Below are positions 32,777 to 45,300 of a stretch of 64,000 nucleotides of DNA, one piece after another. A program made the position numbers and the translations under genes. Where the stretch lies: contig CM043954.1 of assembly GCA_014529385.2 (NCBI GenBank), forward strand, positions 92,159,747-92,223,746, in the 5' to 3' direction. The first letter of the stretch is position 1. Every line of letters begins with the position of its first letter. The notes beneath the pieces are model-generated. The model worked only from the letters and a program-made list of their open reading frames with translations. It ran no database searches and was not told where the DNA came from. The stretch comes from Adiantum capillus-veneris (lineage: Eukaryota; Streptophyta; Polypodiopsida; Polypodiales; Pteridaceae).

Positions 32777-35700
32777 ACATAGAATCGAGCATCTACGAGC
32801 AAGGAACCTAACATGAAAAGGGTTTGGAAGAAAAAAGAGCACTTATCTTCTCCACACACCGTGAAACCAATCAAACAGTGGCGAGCTAAGTCTCAATAGA
32901 CTCTAACACACCATGCAACACCAAGCCGACCGAGCTACCAATGGCGAGAAAAAGCTCGACAACAGTCTAACGTGCTACCAACAGCTCAAGCAATCAGCGA
33001 GCTAAAACACCTTGATGGTACTATCAAACAGAGAGCACAAAGGCTTCAAGATTTGCTCTTTGGAAGACATTCGTAGCAAACCTTGACATCGGAAACCCTT
33101 GAGATATTTACTCAAGACCCAGTTCTTGCACAAAATATTGTTTTGAATTTCATTGATCTTCATATCATGGTAGAGCCAATCACGGCTGTGCATAGACACA
33201 ATTGTTCAACCCATGCACACAGTCGTCCCAGAGTACGCCATCTAGGAGGGGTGGAAGGGCACTAAGTACTAAGCCCGGGGGATTCACTATGTGAAGGGCA
33301 CTAAGTACTAAGCCCAGGGGATTCACTCTATATACAAAATGGGACGCCACCTGCGAGCGGACAACTTTGATAAAACCCCTATATACGACTCATATTATGG
33401 AATATGACCCCCCTTTCTACGCTTATACGACAATCAATGCAGAAAACTATCATACCCCTATCTTAAACATAAAACTTAGGTCTCACATCATCTAACTGAT
33501 TAAATCTATTCAAAGAGCGTGTAGCATAGTGATTGGTAAAGTACTAAGAAACCACTTTTGACCAATTTTGACCCATCCAAATTACTCAAAAAACATGGTT
33601 ATAAAGTTGTGCTAGGTTCTCCGTGTAAATTTGCATCTATACAAACTCTTTATAGCTTTCATCCCTCAACAAATGAACTATAATCACAAAACAAGCAATT
33701 GATACAAAGCAATGTTAGTTCTTGCATGTATCTTTGTAGCTATTCGCTCACAAGTTTGAGGGCATAGTCTTTTGGGAAGCCATGATTTTGCAACACAAAA
33801 AAATCCTCTCATTTTTCCCTTTTCTCACTTCTCCCCTCCCCCCTCTTCCCCCCTACCCCATATATATGATACCCCCTTCTTTATTTTTAAGCTTGGGAGA
33901 TATATTATTGGGGTCCTTCCCCTAACTTATACGCTTATGTAACTTGTAAAAAAAACCCCCCTCCCCTGCACTTACGTGGTGCAGTAAGTTTTCCATGGTG
34001 AATCTCCCGGGGTTCTAAGTAATTAAGGGCAATGTTTGAAGAGGGAGATTAAGTCCATGTTAACGTGTGATTTTTTGCAAAATTACCTAATAGTGCCCTT
34101 ATAATTCATCGACAAGGGAAAATTCATCCAATGAGTGTAAATAGTGTATATACTATTAGAAAATCATCAAAAACAATCCTTTTTTGGGTATTTTTCATCA
34201 TTTTTGTTGATAAGGAGGATTAAAAATGGACTAATCCAACAAAAAACAATAAAGTTGTGTTTTTCAAGTGATTTTTTAAATTATTGGATTTTTACTTTAC
34301 TTTTTTAGAGAATTTTGCTATTTTCTTTGATTTTTTTAAATAAACAGTTCAAAATCAATAATAAATAGCAAGAAAGCTCAGATGGAAAAATTGAAGACAC
34401 AATGGTGATCAGAAGAACAAGGTGGACAAGCACAAAAAATTTCAATAAATTAGAAGACGGAAGCGAAAAGCCTAAATTAGGCGACCAAGCCTACTTTTGC
34501 AAAATTTGAGCTACAGGAATACGATCAAGGAAATTTTTGAGTCTAACATAGATTTCACGGCCTAGTAGGACTAATGGGGGAATCTGGGGAAATTTGGTTC
34601 GCAAAGTCTAGGTATAGATATCCAGGGTAGGCTAAAACCACCTCATTTCCACTTGAAGCCTCTTTCGCGGGACATTTTCGGAGCCCACAGTTGACCTTTT
34701 TCAACGTCGTCTCACACGAGACATGAGAGGTAAGTTCTTTACTCAATAATGATCCATTTTGTATGGCCGATAGCTAGTCTAAATCCTTAGAAAAAACCCT
34801 AGAAATTGAGCAGTTCACGAAGACCTACGACCTAAAACTGACCATAGCGGCCTGCCAACTTAACCAAATCGGACAGGATTTGAACCATAGCATGCCCTAG
34901 AATAATAGAACCTTTCTATACCATCAGATCAAAATTTGGCTGGGGTCAAGGGGGTCCCCAGTAGGAAAGTTAGGGTTTTTGAAAAATGCCAGAATTCCGA
35001 CCTGACTCCACAGATGGCTTGCTAATGAGGTCCATATACAATGTATATGATTGGTTTGGTGAAATCCATCAAGCAAAGCCCTTGAAAAGCAGAAAACGGC
35101 TCGAAGGTTACAAAGCGTCAAATTTGACATACGAGGCTAAACTGACTCCAAATGAGCCAGAATTGGATAGGTAGCTTCACGACTATGTTACAGACAAGTC
35201 CAAAGCCTCAAAGTTGTGACCGACCAACCCAACAGACAGAGTAATCACAGAAAACGGTGATTTCAAAGTCGACAGAGCACAAAGCGATGGCGGCATGACC
35301 AAACTCGACCAAATTCAGTTTAGGACTTGTATTAGGTGTATGAAACATGTTTAGGTCAAAATTTGTGAGATTTGCAAAGTTTTTGTCACTATTGTAAATA
35401 ATCGTGATTATTTACTCTTGCATGATTTTTGCTTGGAAATTGTCAATTCACCTCACCTATCATGTGTACACACCTATTATGCCAAAAATCAAGTATGAGT
35501 CAAAATGACCACCCATTACTTGTAAAATTGCCAAAAAACGCAAAGAAGACTTTGCAAGCCAAAATCTGGGTTATGAACAACTTTTCTTGATCCAAATCAC
35601 CTCATATCTCATACCCAAGGTCTATACCATGCCTAGAACCAATTTATGCCAAAAAATATCAATTTTGGAAGAAAAGTTAATAATCGCGATTATTTACTTT

Positions 35701-36166
35701 TTGGTCAAAGTTGGGGACTTTGGATATTTTGTCATCATACATCCAAAGTATATGTTGTGATAAGCCCACTACCCAATTTTTGAATCAATTTGGATTTCAA
35801 AATCTCAAATTTTCTTTATATCTACTATTTTAGAGACCTAAAGCCAAAATCTGGTACCATTTTCACCCTGTGCATCCAAATGAACCCATAATTCACCCAG
35901 AGCATGTAATTGGCATATACTTCAAGCCTATAAAGCCAAGTTTGACTTTCCTCAGCTGTAAATAATTATGATTATTTACTTTGGTTGAAAATAGTTGTTT
36001 TGACCATACAGTTTTGTTCCGTGCATGATTTTATGCATCTTTGCTTGTTCAAAAATTGATTTGAAGCAATTTGGACTAGATTATCAGCATTTCAGTCTAA
36101 AAGGACATTCTAGAGAAAAATCCGACAAATCTGCTAACTTTGCACTCTATTCACTGAACAGGAGCA
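32777..36166 (+). other. Noncoding region of element B with diverged palindromes
   Basis: No supported ORF. Contains a ~39-bp tandem duplication with GGGCACTAAGTACTAAGCCC (about 33257-33325), pyrimidine and A tracts (33840-33960), the ATGAGAG|GTAAGT mini-exon at about 34722, and three 22-bp palindromes at 35394, 35676 and 35958: GTAAATAATCG plus its reverse complement, with 1-2 mismatches each. Steps are 282 and 282 bases. An acceptor CACTGAACAG at about 36166 precedes the 3' ORF. Confidence 0.75.
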
Positions 36167-38580
36167 ATGCAAGCCGTGGAGAAGGCCAAGAAGAAGCTAA
36201 ACCAAAAAGAGAAACTACAAGAATTGCATGTGTATCAACTGGGACCCCGAGTCAGTCAAGGCGGCAAAAGCATCCTATCTTTTTAAAGAACAATTGGAAG
36301 CACACCACACCACGGTCTTCACTGGAAGGTTTAGGAGTGAAGAAGGGCATCAAGTGGAGTTGCAGCTCTTGTCTAAAGAGGTCTATGATGTAGTTGCAAA
36401 GCCAGAAACCAAAAAAGCTAACCGTAGGTTGGGACTCCGACATTTCTATGAACAAGAGCCTTGCGGAGTGGACTTTCAGAAAGCTTACGAGATTCTATCC
36501 ACAATCAAAGAAGACGGAACTGCCCAGATATCAGACACCCAAGGAAACAAGGTCGAGGTAGTAATTACAAAAGTAATAGTGGCACAGGCACTCAGACTGC
36601 CCACTGAAGGAATGACCATGCGGGCAAGAGACAGGAAGACCGCGGGCACATTTACCAAGGAAACAACCACGGCTACATTCGTCGATCTCATCCACAAATA
36701 GGTGGAAGATCTAGCCCATCTGTACCATCAACATTTCCATTTCCTGGCAAAAAGGCCACCAAGGTACACGACACCAAATCACGCCGTGGCCACCACATTT
36801 ACTCATGTTCTGAAGTCAACAACAAGGCAGCCTGTGGACCATGTGTAGTATGCCTTGACAACATTGAAGGCCACCAAGAAGGAGGGTAAAATCACATACT
36901 TGGATGCACCAGAAGTGTTGACAAGAATAGCCTATCATGCCATTGGCATGGTTGATAACCTACCGCCTGCCCCTGATCAGAATACATGGATCATGGCAGC
37001 ACAACCCTCTCCAAGAGCTACAAGATTAGGTAAAAGATCTTTTAAATCAGGTGATGAATCAGATGACAGCTCATCAGAGTGGCACAACAGCGAAAGCTTT
37101 GACAACGAAGAAAAGAGAGCTAGAAGGGAAGAGACGAAGAGGAAAGCTGTGGCTGCCCACCAAGAGGAGCCAGCTCAAAAACAAGCACGATTCAAAAGAG
37201 AAAAACAGGCTTACCAACACAGTCGGCAAGCACAAGGAAAGGACCCAGAAAAGTGGGTACCCACAAGCCTGAAAGGACCTCGAATGAAGCATCATACAAG
37301 AAAAGAGGCCGAGGATCCAAAAGATTATTTAGAAAGAATGTACCAAGAGGCTGAAGCCCTAAAGCTCAGAGATTTAGAACAGTCACAACGCAAAGACCTG
37401 GCACTGATGCGGGTCCAAAGAGAGGAGGAGCTCCTAAAGGAGATTGTAGAACTGAAGCGTATGAATCAAATCCTCAGAGATGGAAATCCCGACACACAGG
37501 AAGAGGCAGGCACTTCAAAGACACCCCAATTTGACATTCCCTCCGTCTCGTTGTTGCTCAATTTGAGGGGCAGTCTACAGCAGAGCTGAGTGGTGATGAA
37601 GACTTTCAGGTCCACATTACTGACGACGATACAGTGCCAATGGTCCAACTGTCAAAAGCTGAAGAAGATGCACTGAAGGAAAAGATCACCTTAGCAGTGG
37701 ATGAGCAATGGAAGGCCGCTATGGATTGGGAGTTGAGAGTTTTACACTCTGTTAACGTCACTCAACTCACTCCCAACCAAATCAAAGCTCAATGGCACCA
37801 TCTATCCCTGCCATACCCTCTCATCAAAGTAGAACTTTTACAGGTAAAAGAAAAGCTGTACAAGGATATGCAAGAAGATGGCACAGATAAAGACCACCCG
37901 AAGTGGAGGCTAAGCTGGTTGAACAAGAATCCGAGATACCTGATTCTGTTCACAAGAGCACCTGCAGCCTTACCGAAAGATCCAACATTATTTCATGTAC
38001 CCAGAGTAAGGACATGGCAAGCGCATGAAGCACTACAGAAGAAGAGGCCAACTTGGCTCAAATTCCCCAGGCTGCCAGCTCCAGAGAGAGGTCAAGGGAT
38101 GGAAGAATACATGGTGAAAACCCTAACGGGCGCCTGACATTCTTCAAGAGTCTGCCAGATCTCTCATGTGCAATGCTATATAAGATCTACATGATGCAAC
38201 TCACATGCATATAGGTTTTCAATGAGGTGAGTAGACAGGAGCCCCATGGCTCTCCTTCTTGGAAGGAAAAAAAGGTTTATGTTATGATTTGAGTGGACAA
38301 CCTTTAGAAAAAATCCTTTATGGATTCTTTGCGAGACACATGTTCCTGCTATCGCATAATATGCTAGATTTTGAAGAAGCATTAAACACTAGATTCTTCG
38401 CCTGGCGAACGAAGATATTTGCACCGGTGATAAGCAACCTCAAATCCAAATTTGTAGTCTACTCAGTAGCAGTGGAACTGAAAACCAAGTCACCCTGCAA
38501 TTTTTGCAAGTTCTTGACAAAGAATGCAAAATCAGATACCAAAACGCACGGGAAGCACTGAAAGCCCGCCTCGCCCGCCG
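36167..38580 (+). pseudogene. Element B 3' ORF, broken
   Basis: Homologue of A's 1091-residue ORF. N-terminal domain: YEILSTIKEDGTAQISDTQG and RYTTPNHAVATTFTHVLKS, VLTRIAYHAIG; a basic middle (37080-37400) with a shorter coiled coil (QREEELLKEIVELKRMN); C-terminal domain: WLNKNPRYLILFTRAP, VPRVRTWQAHE, EEYMVKTLTG, and MLDFEEALNTRFF. Two stops fall where A has glutamine or an alignable residue (36699 and 36847, both TAG), and shifts occur near 36230, 37590, 38130 and 38300. A's long coiled coil is only partly represented. Confidence 0.8.
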
Positions 38581-38630
38581 TCAACCCGAAGACTACTTCA
38601 GGCCATAAAGCTATGTCAAGGGACAACATA

Positions 38631-39530
38631 GGCGAGGAGGGGGGAATGTTAGCAGCAAGCTAACACGGACACCATTTTTTGGAGTTCTCCTTGTAAAACA
38701 ATTATTATTTTGATAAATTGAGAATATTGTAACTCCTATTTTCTTGGTAAACTTTGTAATTAATGAGCCGGGGCTACAAGCTTCCAGATTGTATCAGCCA
38801 TTCAATTCCCAGCTTTGGTAGAACTCCTGATTATTAGTTTTGACCACTCAAAAACCTTGGCTAAGGTATAAAAGCCAATTTTTGTAAGTTTTTAATGAGT
38901 TTTTGGATAAGAAATACACAGCGTGAGCTAACGGCGCGCTCACTTCTCTCCTTCTCGTGCTTCCTACTCCCTCCATGGTTGTCACATAGCAAATACGTTT
39001 GTTGCATTGCAACCGCAGGTAAGAGCTCTACACATTGACGTAAGCCATTCACAATATTTCATAGCTTTTGGCGTTGCCGACTCGCGGCCTAATTTCATCA
39101 TAACTAGGATTGACACTTTTAAATCGAAAACTAAGCATAGGTGGGGTATTGCGGCATCTTTGCTAAGCATTTAGATGCATTCTGGGTCGAAAATGACTAG
39201 GTCAAAAATCCACTGCTGTTAATAATTGCAATTTTGGAACATGACCTAAAGTGGAGTTTGAGGCCATAGGCATGTGTGCTTAGGTCTTATAAACTTATCC
39301 TAGAAGTTTCGTTACGTTTGGATGTCATTTGATGCTGTAACGGATGTGATTTTCTTTCCGATGAGCGATTGGCTTTTGGTGATTTCAGTCACTTGAGTGT
39401 AGCTTAAGTTACATGCAGTTGTTAGTTGTTTTCCAAGAGATTGACAACCTCTTGTAGCCTCTATACACTACTCAAGTCAGCTTTGTCCCATGGTTTCACA
39501 AATTAATCATGGTTCTGGCTAATACTACAA
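38631..39530 (+). repeat. Polypurine tract and 3' LTR of element B
   Basis: GGCGAGGAGGGGGGAA (38631-38646) is followed by TGTTAGCAGCAAGC, LTR start 38647. It has a TATA box GGTATAAAAGCC (about 38865) and the block GATTTCAGTCACTTG (39385), which also occurs in A's LTR, showing common descent. The end is put at ...ACTACA (39529) before minus-strand gag sequence of element F; no second B LTR exists in the window to fix it. Confidence 0.7.
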
Positions 39531-39548
39531 TAAGATAGGATGGTAAGG

Positions 39549-42500
39549 TTAGACATGCATCCCACGATCCTCTTCAGCGTTGTTCATAGATACAGGGTCG
39601 TCACCAGTCCCTATGTTGGTCTTTGAACTGGGGTCTGACTTCGCCGCTTTTTGCAATCGCTTCTTCTTAGATTGGGCAATTGATGCCGTATCTCTTTCTT
39701 CAAGAATATAATTTTGTTTTTGGAGCATCGATCGTGTGAGTACATTTATTGGTACGATAGGTGTACTTTGTGATGGCTCCTCGGTAACCTCAATCAAGTT
39801 TAATGGCATGATCTTCGGTGCATTTGGATTATTCGGACATTGGGCAATCAAATGCTCTATGCCACATCGATTAGACATGAGTATCAGCATTGTAGATGTC
39901 TCGCTTGATTGGTTTGCATTAGTGTGGCGTTCTTTTGTAGCCTAATAGGACACTCGGCTACACGATGTGGACCTCCACACTCATAGCATTGAGGAGGTGG
40001 TCTCTTGGCAGTGTAATTGATATTTTGGCCTCATGCAGCAAGAGCAGCTACTTGATAGACAGGTTTCACTTGTCCCCAATAGTCCTCCATGTAGTATTGT
40101 GGACTTTCTTCAAGCATATCAATTCCATAGGCAATATTAGGGTCTATATCTTCCTCACAGCCTTCCAAAGAAGCAATAGATGACTCAAACCCACTTGATT
40201 CAGAGACGTGATTCTTGGATGTGGTGGTTGCGGTCCTAGCACTAGAGGTGGTAAGGGTGCTGTTTGAACAACATTCGGGGCCCTAGGGACCACGTGTTGT
40301 GATGTTTGTTCAAGAGGTGGGGCCGACATCAATGCAGGCACTCGAGGTGTGTCTATCCATGCTAAGGTTGGTCTATTGGACATGGCACGCTTAAATGCTA
40401 TGCAATCCTTAGATTGATTGACCATACCTCACACAGGCATTGCAATTTCCATTGAATTTTACTCTAAAAATAGGACATTCACTGGTACTATGCGGACCAT
40501 AGCATACTGAGCACCATTTTTGCTCCCTTCTTGGATGCATATGATTGTTTTGCGGAGCACGATTGTCTCTAAGACTCTCTTGAATGGCCTTGGTGAGATC
40601 TTCTAAAGTCATCTCAGATATCTTTGGCTCCTTAGCAATAGGCTTTAGGGTCATTAGCTAATGCCCTGATGCTTGCGAGCTAGTAGATTTAAGCTCAACA
40701 GATACTCTTTCTCCTTGAATCATTAAATTATCCTGCAATTGGATCTCATTGGTGGTGACTGCTTCCCAAGTGGTGATACCTCTAATGACTAGGCGATTGT
40801 AGATATCCTCATGTCGTAATCCCTAATGAATCTATCAAGAAATTGATTATTATTGAAGTGCTCATTTGGATTACAATGAGAATTCAAATGCTTCAAGTGA
40901 CTAATAAAGTCTCTCACCAACTCTCCTTCCTCTCATTTGGCTTTCTGAGTTGAGAGGATACACCCCAAAGCACTCCCTCTTGTATGTATTCTTTCAAGAA
41001 CAGTCCCCTAAGAGTAGGGTAAATCGTTTTTTCTTCCACCCTTAGGGTTCTATACCAATCCCCAGCCTTCCTACTTAAGGTTAGGCTTAAAGAATAACTC
41101 TTATTTAGGTCATTGTGTTCTCCTAGAGAATCACATATTTGTTCAAACACTCTGATATGATTTCTCACATCCCCCTCTTCACTAAATTTTTGTGTGAGCT
41201 TGGCTATTTGTACTACCTTACTTCTAGGCTCTCTATCAGGCGTGTATTATGCATATTCTCAACAACAATAGATCGACTGATAGCTTGAGCAAATGTTTCC
41301 AAGTCACATAAGTGAGTAGGCACCGTGGGTGAAGGCGCTCCAGAGACTACATGTGGAGTAGGTATTGGCATTGGGCTTGGCACATAGGAAGCCCTTAGGT
41401 TCCACATTTGGTACGGTGTTGTGCCATGTGATGGCCCAAAGTTCATATGTGTGGGCTTGGGCATAGCAGACATTAGATGTGGCATGCTAATGCTATCCGG
41501 TATGGTCCCATTGAAATAAGAGCTTGGGTGTTGTGGTTGTGGAGCATAGGTTGTTGAAACAATGGGAGGGGTAGGGGCTACATGAGTACGAGGACCCATA
41601 GGTGTATATGATTGGTACACACTTGTAGGTACTGTTGCAAGCATTGAGCTACCATGTAGCAGTGCTTTACTAACAAACGAGGTCCATGTATGTTTCTTGG
41701 CATGCCCATCATTAAGGTAGGCATGGTAGCCATGGTGTCATCAAGGAAAAGATGAGCTAGACTTGGAAAGGTAAAACTATCACTTGTGGGCTTAGATTGC
41801 ATTGAGAAACAACACATGGAGGATCCATCGGACTTACCGAGGGAGTCTCCATTTGCGATAAGGTTGGTTGTTTAGCCTTCCCTGTATCCAAAAATCTCAT
41901 GAGACCCATTGAAGGCATGTGGATCCCCTTGTTCTATCTCTCTAGCTCAATAACCCTATGGATGACCTCACAAACTCTTTGTTGTTGATCCTCTACACTA
42001 GTAGCACCCGTTGTGGATTGTAGGACATCTAACCAACCCATGTGATAGGTGTGACCTGTGTATAAGTCGGTTACAGTTTTTGTTTGTAGTTCGTACTCCC
42101 AGTTCTCATTTAGGAACTCTCCATCTAGGATTGAGGTGCTAGGGGTGTCTTTTGAACTAGATGCAATGTGGCTCTCAATGGGTTGACCCTTAGTGGTCAC
42201 TAATTCAGGAGCACTCGATTGCTCTCTTAGCAAGGATATTGACATAGGGGCTTTCGATTTTAACTCTCTTCATTGCTCCACCTTGCGTAAGATCTTGATT
42301 TCCTTTTTCCTAGCCACAATGATATATCGCTCAACCTCTTGCACTTCAACAAGGCTTCTACCATCAGGTAATATAACCTCGGAGGGGAATACCTCTAAAG
42401 AGTTAGGGGGTGCAGTTAATGGAGTATTCACGTGCACACTCTCCAAGAGCATGGGATCTACGTTGGTCATGAATGGAGAATTTACTTCCCCACCCCTCTC

Positions 42501-42852
42501 ATTTACATCGTTAGCTCCATGTTTGGAGCGAGTGGCTCTACTAAAGGTTTCCTTCAAGCGGCTAAGCACAGTTGGCCCAGACCGTGGGCCCATGGCATGC
42601 ATGTCTTGGCTTGAGCTATCAGGTATAGGCATTGGGTAACCCTCCATGACGTCGTAGTCAGAGGAAAAAGTCAAAGAGTGCAATATGCGGGTCCTTAGTG
42701 GCACTACCTTGGGTCCCCACCGAGGGCCCGGAACCTAATGTAGGTGGGTATTGAGAACCCGCGTAAGTCGAAGTTCTTGCTCGTTGCTCAGCCTCTAGCA
42801 CACGACCAGAGCATAGATGCATGTGCCTTTGGCACCCTACAAGCGTCGACAA
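39549..42852 (-). pseudogene. Gypsy element F gag, minus strand
   Basis: Read leftwards from 42852. An N-terminal unknown region, a proline-rich central stretch (41213-41644), and the Gag capsid-like block HIRVFEQICDSLGEHNDLNK, LTLSRKAGDWYRTL, LRGLFLKEY (41168-40914). Then a zinc knuckle CSVCYGPHSTSEC (CX2CX3HX4C) near 40510 and a later CGIEHLIAQCPNNPN segment (about 39860) followed by VLTRSMLQKQN, parallel to A's second knuckle and VVTRAQAKK. Numerous stops and shifts. It ends where element B's LTR begins, so its protease and pol are missing from the window or lie beyond the B insertion. Confidence 0.75.
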
Positions 42853-43244
42853 ATATCCTCGAAGGTTAACCGCTTGATATTTTGGGCATTTTGCACCCCG
42901 TTTTCAATCGTTTTTTGATGTTTTTTATTGTCTTTCTACGATTGGTTTTGGATTAGAGTGTGTGATAGCTTGAAACGAGCGTATTGTTCAGGGGGTCCTA
43001 GTGTGCTTTGTAGCACAGCGTTCGGTTACATGAAGCTCCGTGGTCCTCAAAAGGGTCAATTTTTACTTAGGCGTGAGGCTAAAATAAATAATTCTAAAGG
43101 GTGATTGAAGCCTGAGTGCCTGAGTGTGGGCTTGGGCTTGGGCCTGGGGAATATTCCCAATCCCGGTCCTACCTTTAAAAATTTAAAATTTAAAATTTAA
43201 AATTTTTATTTATTTTTGGATAAGGTCGCCGCAGTTACGTCACC
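42853..43244 (-). other. Leader of element F
   Basis: No ORF. Includes a direct GGGCTTGGGCTTGGGCCTGG repeat (43130-43149) and tandem AAATTTAAA units (43178-43205). On the minus strand GTAACTGCGGCGACC lies next to the LTR end and may be the primer-binding site, not matched to a tRNA here. Confidence 0.4.
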
Positions 43245-44245
<1,001 letters not shown>

Positions 44246-45300
44246 CTAAGGGGGGGGCTGTGAAAAGTGGGTATACCTGATCATGCATACACCCAAGCCA
44301 AGGGCTATGAGACTCCGCTCTAAAAATGGCTAATCAAGGACCATATTTTTAATAAATTCAAGGAATAAACCTATATAGTTGAAGAAATCGAAAAATAGGT
44401 TTGTTCCTAGTAGTAAGGCAAGTTGAATATCATAGGTAGTTTGGAGGGGGTTTTCTAGAGTCAAGAAAATTACGATATGAGCAAGGCACCATGCAGAGAA
44501 AATTACCGAGCATGGAACTTAAGGCAAGGCCTATTGCTAGAATGGAAAAGGATACCAAGGGGGATATGAACTCCGATGCTAAGGGTGGTGATTCAAGAAA
44601 ACCGATAAGTACGTTAAATTTAAGTTTTAAATTTTGAACTTATTCAATCTTGCAGAATTTTCTACAATGCCAACTTGACCAGCAAAGGTTGCTTCAGTTA
44701 AGCAGAGTTTGGTAGTTAGATGAATTTTGATAGCTATGTTTCTTGAGCTATCTACTATCAAAATTGGGAAATTCAAGGTACTTTTATATTGCTCAATAAG
44801 ATGTACAATTTGGCAAAGTCGATTATCATGAGCCATTGACAAGGTTGGTTTTATTTTTCCATGATATCTGTATATGGCCGGTGCACTTATTGGCCATGAG
44901 CACAAAGGCTCCATCCTATTTGATCTTTTTGAAGTTTTTACGCAAAGCAAGGCTTCAATTTTAGATTTATTGCATAGAGACTTCCAAAGTTTGGAATATG
45001 CTATCAACTTACGAACTTGGGGGGGACGTTGCAACGTGTCTGCATGATATTTCACTAGGTATCAGTATGAACCAAGCCAAGAGGGCATGCATGGTCCATT
45101 GGGCAACTCTCAAAGTATTAGCATACATGGCTATGAGCTAGATTCATGAAATACATGGCTATGAGCTAGATTAATACATGGAAAACAAAAGTCCCCTGAA
45201 ATTCCCTCTCAAGCGAGAATTTTTTTCTGTGTTTCAAACACAATTGACCCCTGAGGGGCAAAAAGGTTAAACTATTTCAAGTTCTTCTTGTTTTTTTGTA
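44246..45300. other. Unassigned segment between elements F and C
   Basis: Starts with a G run (44250-44257). Contains a duplicated AATACATGGCTATGAGCTAGATT at 45118-45177. A 142-codon minus-strand frame (44627-45055) shows no recognisable domain and I do not support it. It should hold the 5' LTR of element C if that survives, but I found no primer-binding site. Confidence 0.4.

Noticed and set aside
39050..39085. Primer-binding site TTTTGGCGTTGCCGAC inside the B LTR
   Set aside because: Sequence homologous to the A LTR continues beyond it (GATTTCAGTCACTTG), so it is internal to the LTR.
39200..39235. Fourth B-type palindrome in the B LTR (TTAATAATTGCAA)
   Set aside because: Only one arm matches, and the spacing does not fit the array.
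44627..45055. 142-residue minus-strand ORF
   Set aside because: No domain, no supporting context, length expected by chance in this composition.
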